A stretch of 27,709 nucleotides of DNA from Thermoanaerobacterales bacterium (GTDB taxonomy: Bacteria > Actinomycetota > Acidimicrobiia > Acidimicrobiales > JACDCH01): assembly GCA_017577565.1 (NCBI GenBank), contig PKRH01000034.1, positions 1 to 27,709 on the forward strand, in the 5' to 3' direction. The notes below the pieces were generated by a model. That model made no database searches. It saw nothing but the letters and a program-made list of their open reading frames with translations, and was not told where the DNA came from. How positions within the stretch are numbered: position 1 is the stretch's first letter; the number at the start of each line of letters is the position of its first letter. This document shows, one piece after another, positions 26,372 through 27,709 of the stretch. A program made the translations under genes and the position numbers.

Positions 26372-27681
26372 GCGGGCACCAGCTGTCCGGGACCACCCTG
26401 CGCGAGCGCACCGCCGCGGCGGTGGCCGACGAGCGGCTGCGGGGCAACGTCGCCCGAGCCGTCGACCGGTTCGCCTCCCACCGCCTGCGGGGCCTGGCCG
26501 AGCTCGACGACGGCCAGGGCGGCGGGCCCGACGCGCTGCGCCGGGCCGCCCGGGCGGTCAAGGCCGACGTGCTCGCCCGCCTGCCCGACCTGCTGGAGCA
26601 GTTCGCCGACCGGGTGCTCGACCTCGGCGGGCACGTGTGCTGGGCGCCGACGGCGGCCGACGCCCGCCGCTACGTCGTCGAGGTCGTGCGGTCGACGGGC
26701 GCCCGCCGGGTGGCCAAGTCCAAGTCGATGGCCACCGAGGAGATCGACCTGAACCCGGCCCTGGAGGCGGCGGGGGCCGAGGTGGTCGAGACCGACCTCG
26801 GGGAGTGGATCGTCCAGCTCGCCGGCGAGACGCCGAGCCACATCATCGCCCCGGCGCTGCACAAGGACCGCCACCAGATCCGGGACCTGTTCGTCGACGC
26901 GGTGGCGGCGCCCGCCGACCTCCCCACCGAGCCGGCCGAGCTCGTCGCCTTCGCCCGCCGGCGGCTCCGGGACGTGTTCCTCGGCGCGGACGTCGGCGTC
27001 ACCGGCGCCAACGTCGCCGTCGCCTCGACGGGCTCGATCGTGCTCGTCACCAACGAGGGCAACGGCCGGCTGGTGACCGCCCTCCCCCGGGTGCACGTCG
27101 TCGTGCTCGGCATGGAGCGCCTGGCCGCCGACTGGCACCAGGCCGAGCTGCTGCTCGCCCTGCTGGCCCGGTCCGCCACCGGCCAGCGGCTGTCGTCCTA
27201 CACGAGCGTCGTGACCGGCCCCCGGGGGCCGGGCGAGGTCGACGGCCCCGAGGAGCTGCACGTCGTGGTCCTCGACAACGGGCGCAGCGAGCTGCTCGGC
27301 GGCGAGCACCACGAGATGCTGGCCTGCATCCGCTGCGGCGCCTGCCTGAACGTCTGCCCCGTCTACCGCCAGACCGGCGGGCACGCCTACGGCTGGGTCT
27401 ACCCGGGCCCGATGGGGGCGGTGCTCACCCCCCTGCTCGCGGCCGAGCACCCGGAGCGCGACTGGGTCCTGACGCGGATCCTGTGGCTGTCCGGCACCGA
27501 GATCGGCCGGAATCGCCTCGGCGAGGTCGACACGATGCGCCGCTACATCTACATTCACGGCGCGCCGGACGAAGCGCCGATGGGCGTTCCGAGCTCGATC
27601 GGCTGCATCAGGATGCGCAACGCCGAGATCGTCGAGCTGTTCGACCTCGTCCCGGTCGGCACGCCGGTCGAGATCTCGTGA
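26368..27681 (+). CDS. LutB-like protein, C-terminally replaced by an L,D-transpeptidase tail (chimeric)
   Basis: A 437-codon frame. Residues 1-~358 are LutB: the LUD-type domain (HIIAPALHKDRHQI; DVGVTGANVAVASTGSIVLV) and the first ferredoxin motif CIRCGACLNVCP (Cys320, 323, 326, 330), then GWVYPGPMGAVLTPLLA. Normal LutB continues with a second cluster motif (SLCGAC..VCP type) and ~100 more residues; these are absent. From ~365 the frame instead reads as the end of a YkuD/ErfK L,D-transpeptidase: RYIYIHG, SSIGCIRMRN and LFDLVPVGTPVEI, with His397, Cys413 and Arg415 in catalytic positions. A functional protein from this fusion is unlikely: LutB lacks its second cluster, and the tail lacks the enzyme's front half and export signal. 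An assembly join is the simplest explanation. Confidence 0.8.
   Translation: MSGHQLSGTTLRERTAAAVADERLRGNVARAVDRFASHRLRGLAELDDGQGGGPDALRRAARAVKADVLARLPDLLEQFADRVLDLGGHVCWAPTAADARRYVVEVVRSTGARRVAKSKSMATEEIDLNPALEAAGAEVVETDLGEWIVQLAGETPSHIIAPALHKDRHQIRDLFVDAVAAPADLPTEPAELVAFARRRLRDVFLGADVGVTGANVAVASTGSIVLVTNEGNGRLVTALPRVHVVVLGMERLAADWHQAELLLALLARSATGQRLSSYTSVVTGPRGPGEVDGPEELHVVVLDNGRSELLGGEHHEMLACIRCGACLNVCPVYRQTGGHAYGWVYPGPMGAVLTPLLAAEHPERDWVLTRILWLSGTEIGRNRLGEVDTMRRYIYIHGAPDEAPMGVPSSIGCIRMRNAEIVELFDLVPVGTPVEIS
27463..27681 (+). other. Foreign-looking L,D-transpeptidase (YkuD/ErfK) C-terminal segment
   Basis: Codons 366-437 of the chimeric frame encode WVLTRILWLSGTEIGRNR, RRYIYIHG, then the SxGCxR motif with Cys413. 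The last 169 bases are about 65% GC by hand count, against 77% in 27361-27420. The 67 codons from 27481, stop included, hold four ending in T or A in sense positions (aat, att, gaa, gtt), which the LutB part almost never uses. The wording is closest to proteobacterial ErfK-type enzymes as I know them. Confidence 0.75.
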
Positions 27682-27698
27682 ACCGAGGAGACGCTGAA

Positions 27699-27709
27699 GT
27701 GTCGCTGGG
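27699..27709 (+). CDS. Start of a further gene, cut by the right edge
   Basis: GTG at 27699 follows GAGGAG (27685-27690) with eight bases between, the first ordinary Shine-Dalgarno layout after the L,D-transpeptidase stop. Only M-S-L and part of a glycine codon are visible. MSLG is compatible with a NagZ-type beta-N-acetylhexosaminidase start, but three codons cannot identify a gene. Confidence 0.3.

Noticed and set aside
1..27709. CRISPR arrays, tRNA/rRNA genes, insertion sequences, attachment sites
   Set aside because: I looked for spaced direct repeats, cloverleaf-like segments, transposase motifs and terminal repeats and saw none; the short repeats found fit operators or hairpins.
27463..27709. 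Recent horizontal transfer of a complete L,D-transpeptidase gene
   Set aside because: Only the C-terminal part of the enzyme is present and it interrupts LutB exactly in frame at the contig edge, which fits an assembly join better than a transfer.

Overview
The window is about 27.7 kb of very GC-rich DNA (sampled coding lines near 73-77% GC by hand count) with dense, mostly complete genes and short intergenic gaps. The gene set points to an actinobacterium: a CofC enzyme for coenzyme F420, an LLM-class oxidoreductase, an Rv1264-like adenylate cyclase, a SigG-like ECF sigma factor, a DUF222-HNH (13E12-type) protein and two mycobacterial-type SOS boxes. I suspect Acidimicrobiia or a neighbour, but that is inference from overall content. 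No tRNA, rRNA, CRISPR array, insertion sequence or prophage was seen.

Layout. 1-220 (-): start of a RecA-like ImuA' gene cut by the left edge, with an 11/12 SOS box in its promoter. 340-4226: a glutamate/leucine-type dehydrogenase, a small Nfu-N-like protein, and a two-gene unit whose first product is an ornithine cyclodeaminase-like LOR/SDH protein and whose second is an arginine dihydrolase-like protein. Together these look like a split, order-reversed version of cyanobacterial ArgZ/AgrE, able in principle to turn arginine into ornithine and then proline. 4257-7224 (-): a small membrane protein, a 60-residue protein, RNase HII, a divergent RpiB-like protein and an ECF sigma factor with a SnoaL tail. 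7365-8165 (+): a class III-like PPK2 kinase. 8172-10041 (-): a cyclase-family hydrolase and an LLM oxidoreductase, one base apart. 10349-15111 (+): the SOS-box-controlled DUF222-HNH gene, a standalone B3/B4-domain protein and a GH38 alpha-mannosidase. 15218-18124: a lipoprotein, a TetR regulator with an obvious autoregulatory operator, and a secreted Ag85/esterase-like hydrolase. 18138-22749 (-): the operon gpsA, six-hairpin glycosidase, adenylate cyclase. 22867-26371: cofC with a PIG-L deacetylase, YqgE, a small protein, a HIT protein and LutA. 26368-27681: a LutB frame whose last ~75 codons are instead the end of an L,D-transpeptidase.

Two themes stand out. First, many genes begin 6-8 bases after a TAnnnT-type -10 hexamer with no Shine-Dalgarno sequence, which implies leaderless transcripts; the two SOS-controlled genes share this layout, so LexA would sit directly on the core promoter. 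Second, the right end appears chimeric: LutB loses its second ferredoxin motif and joins in frame to a proteobacterial-looking YkuD tail of lower GC. This is most simply an assembly join near 27,440-27,465, less likely a real fusion.
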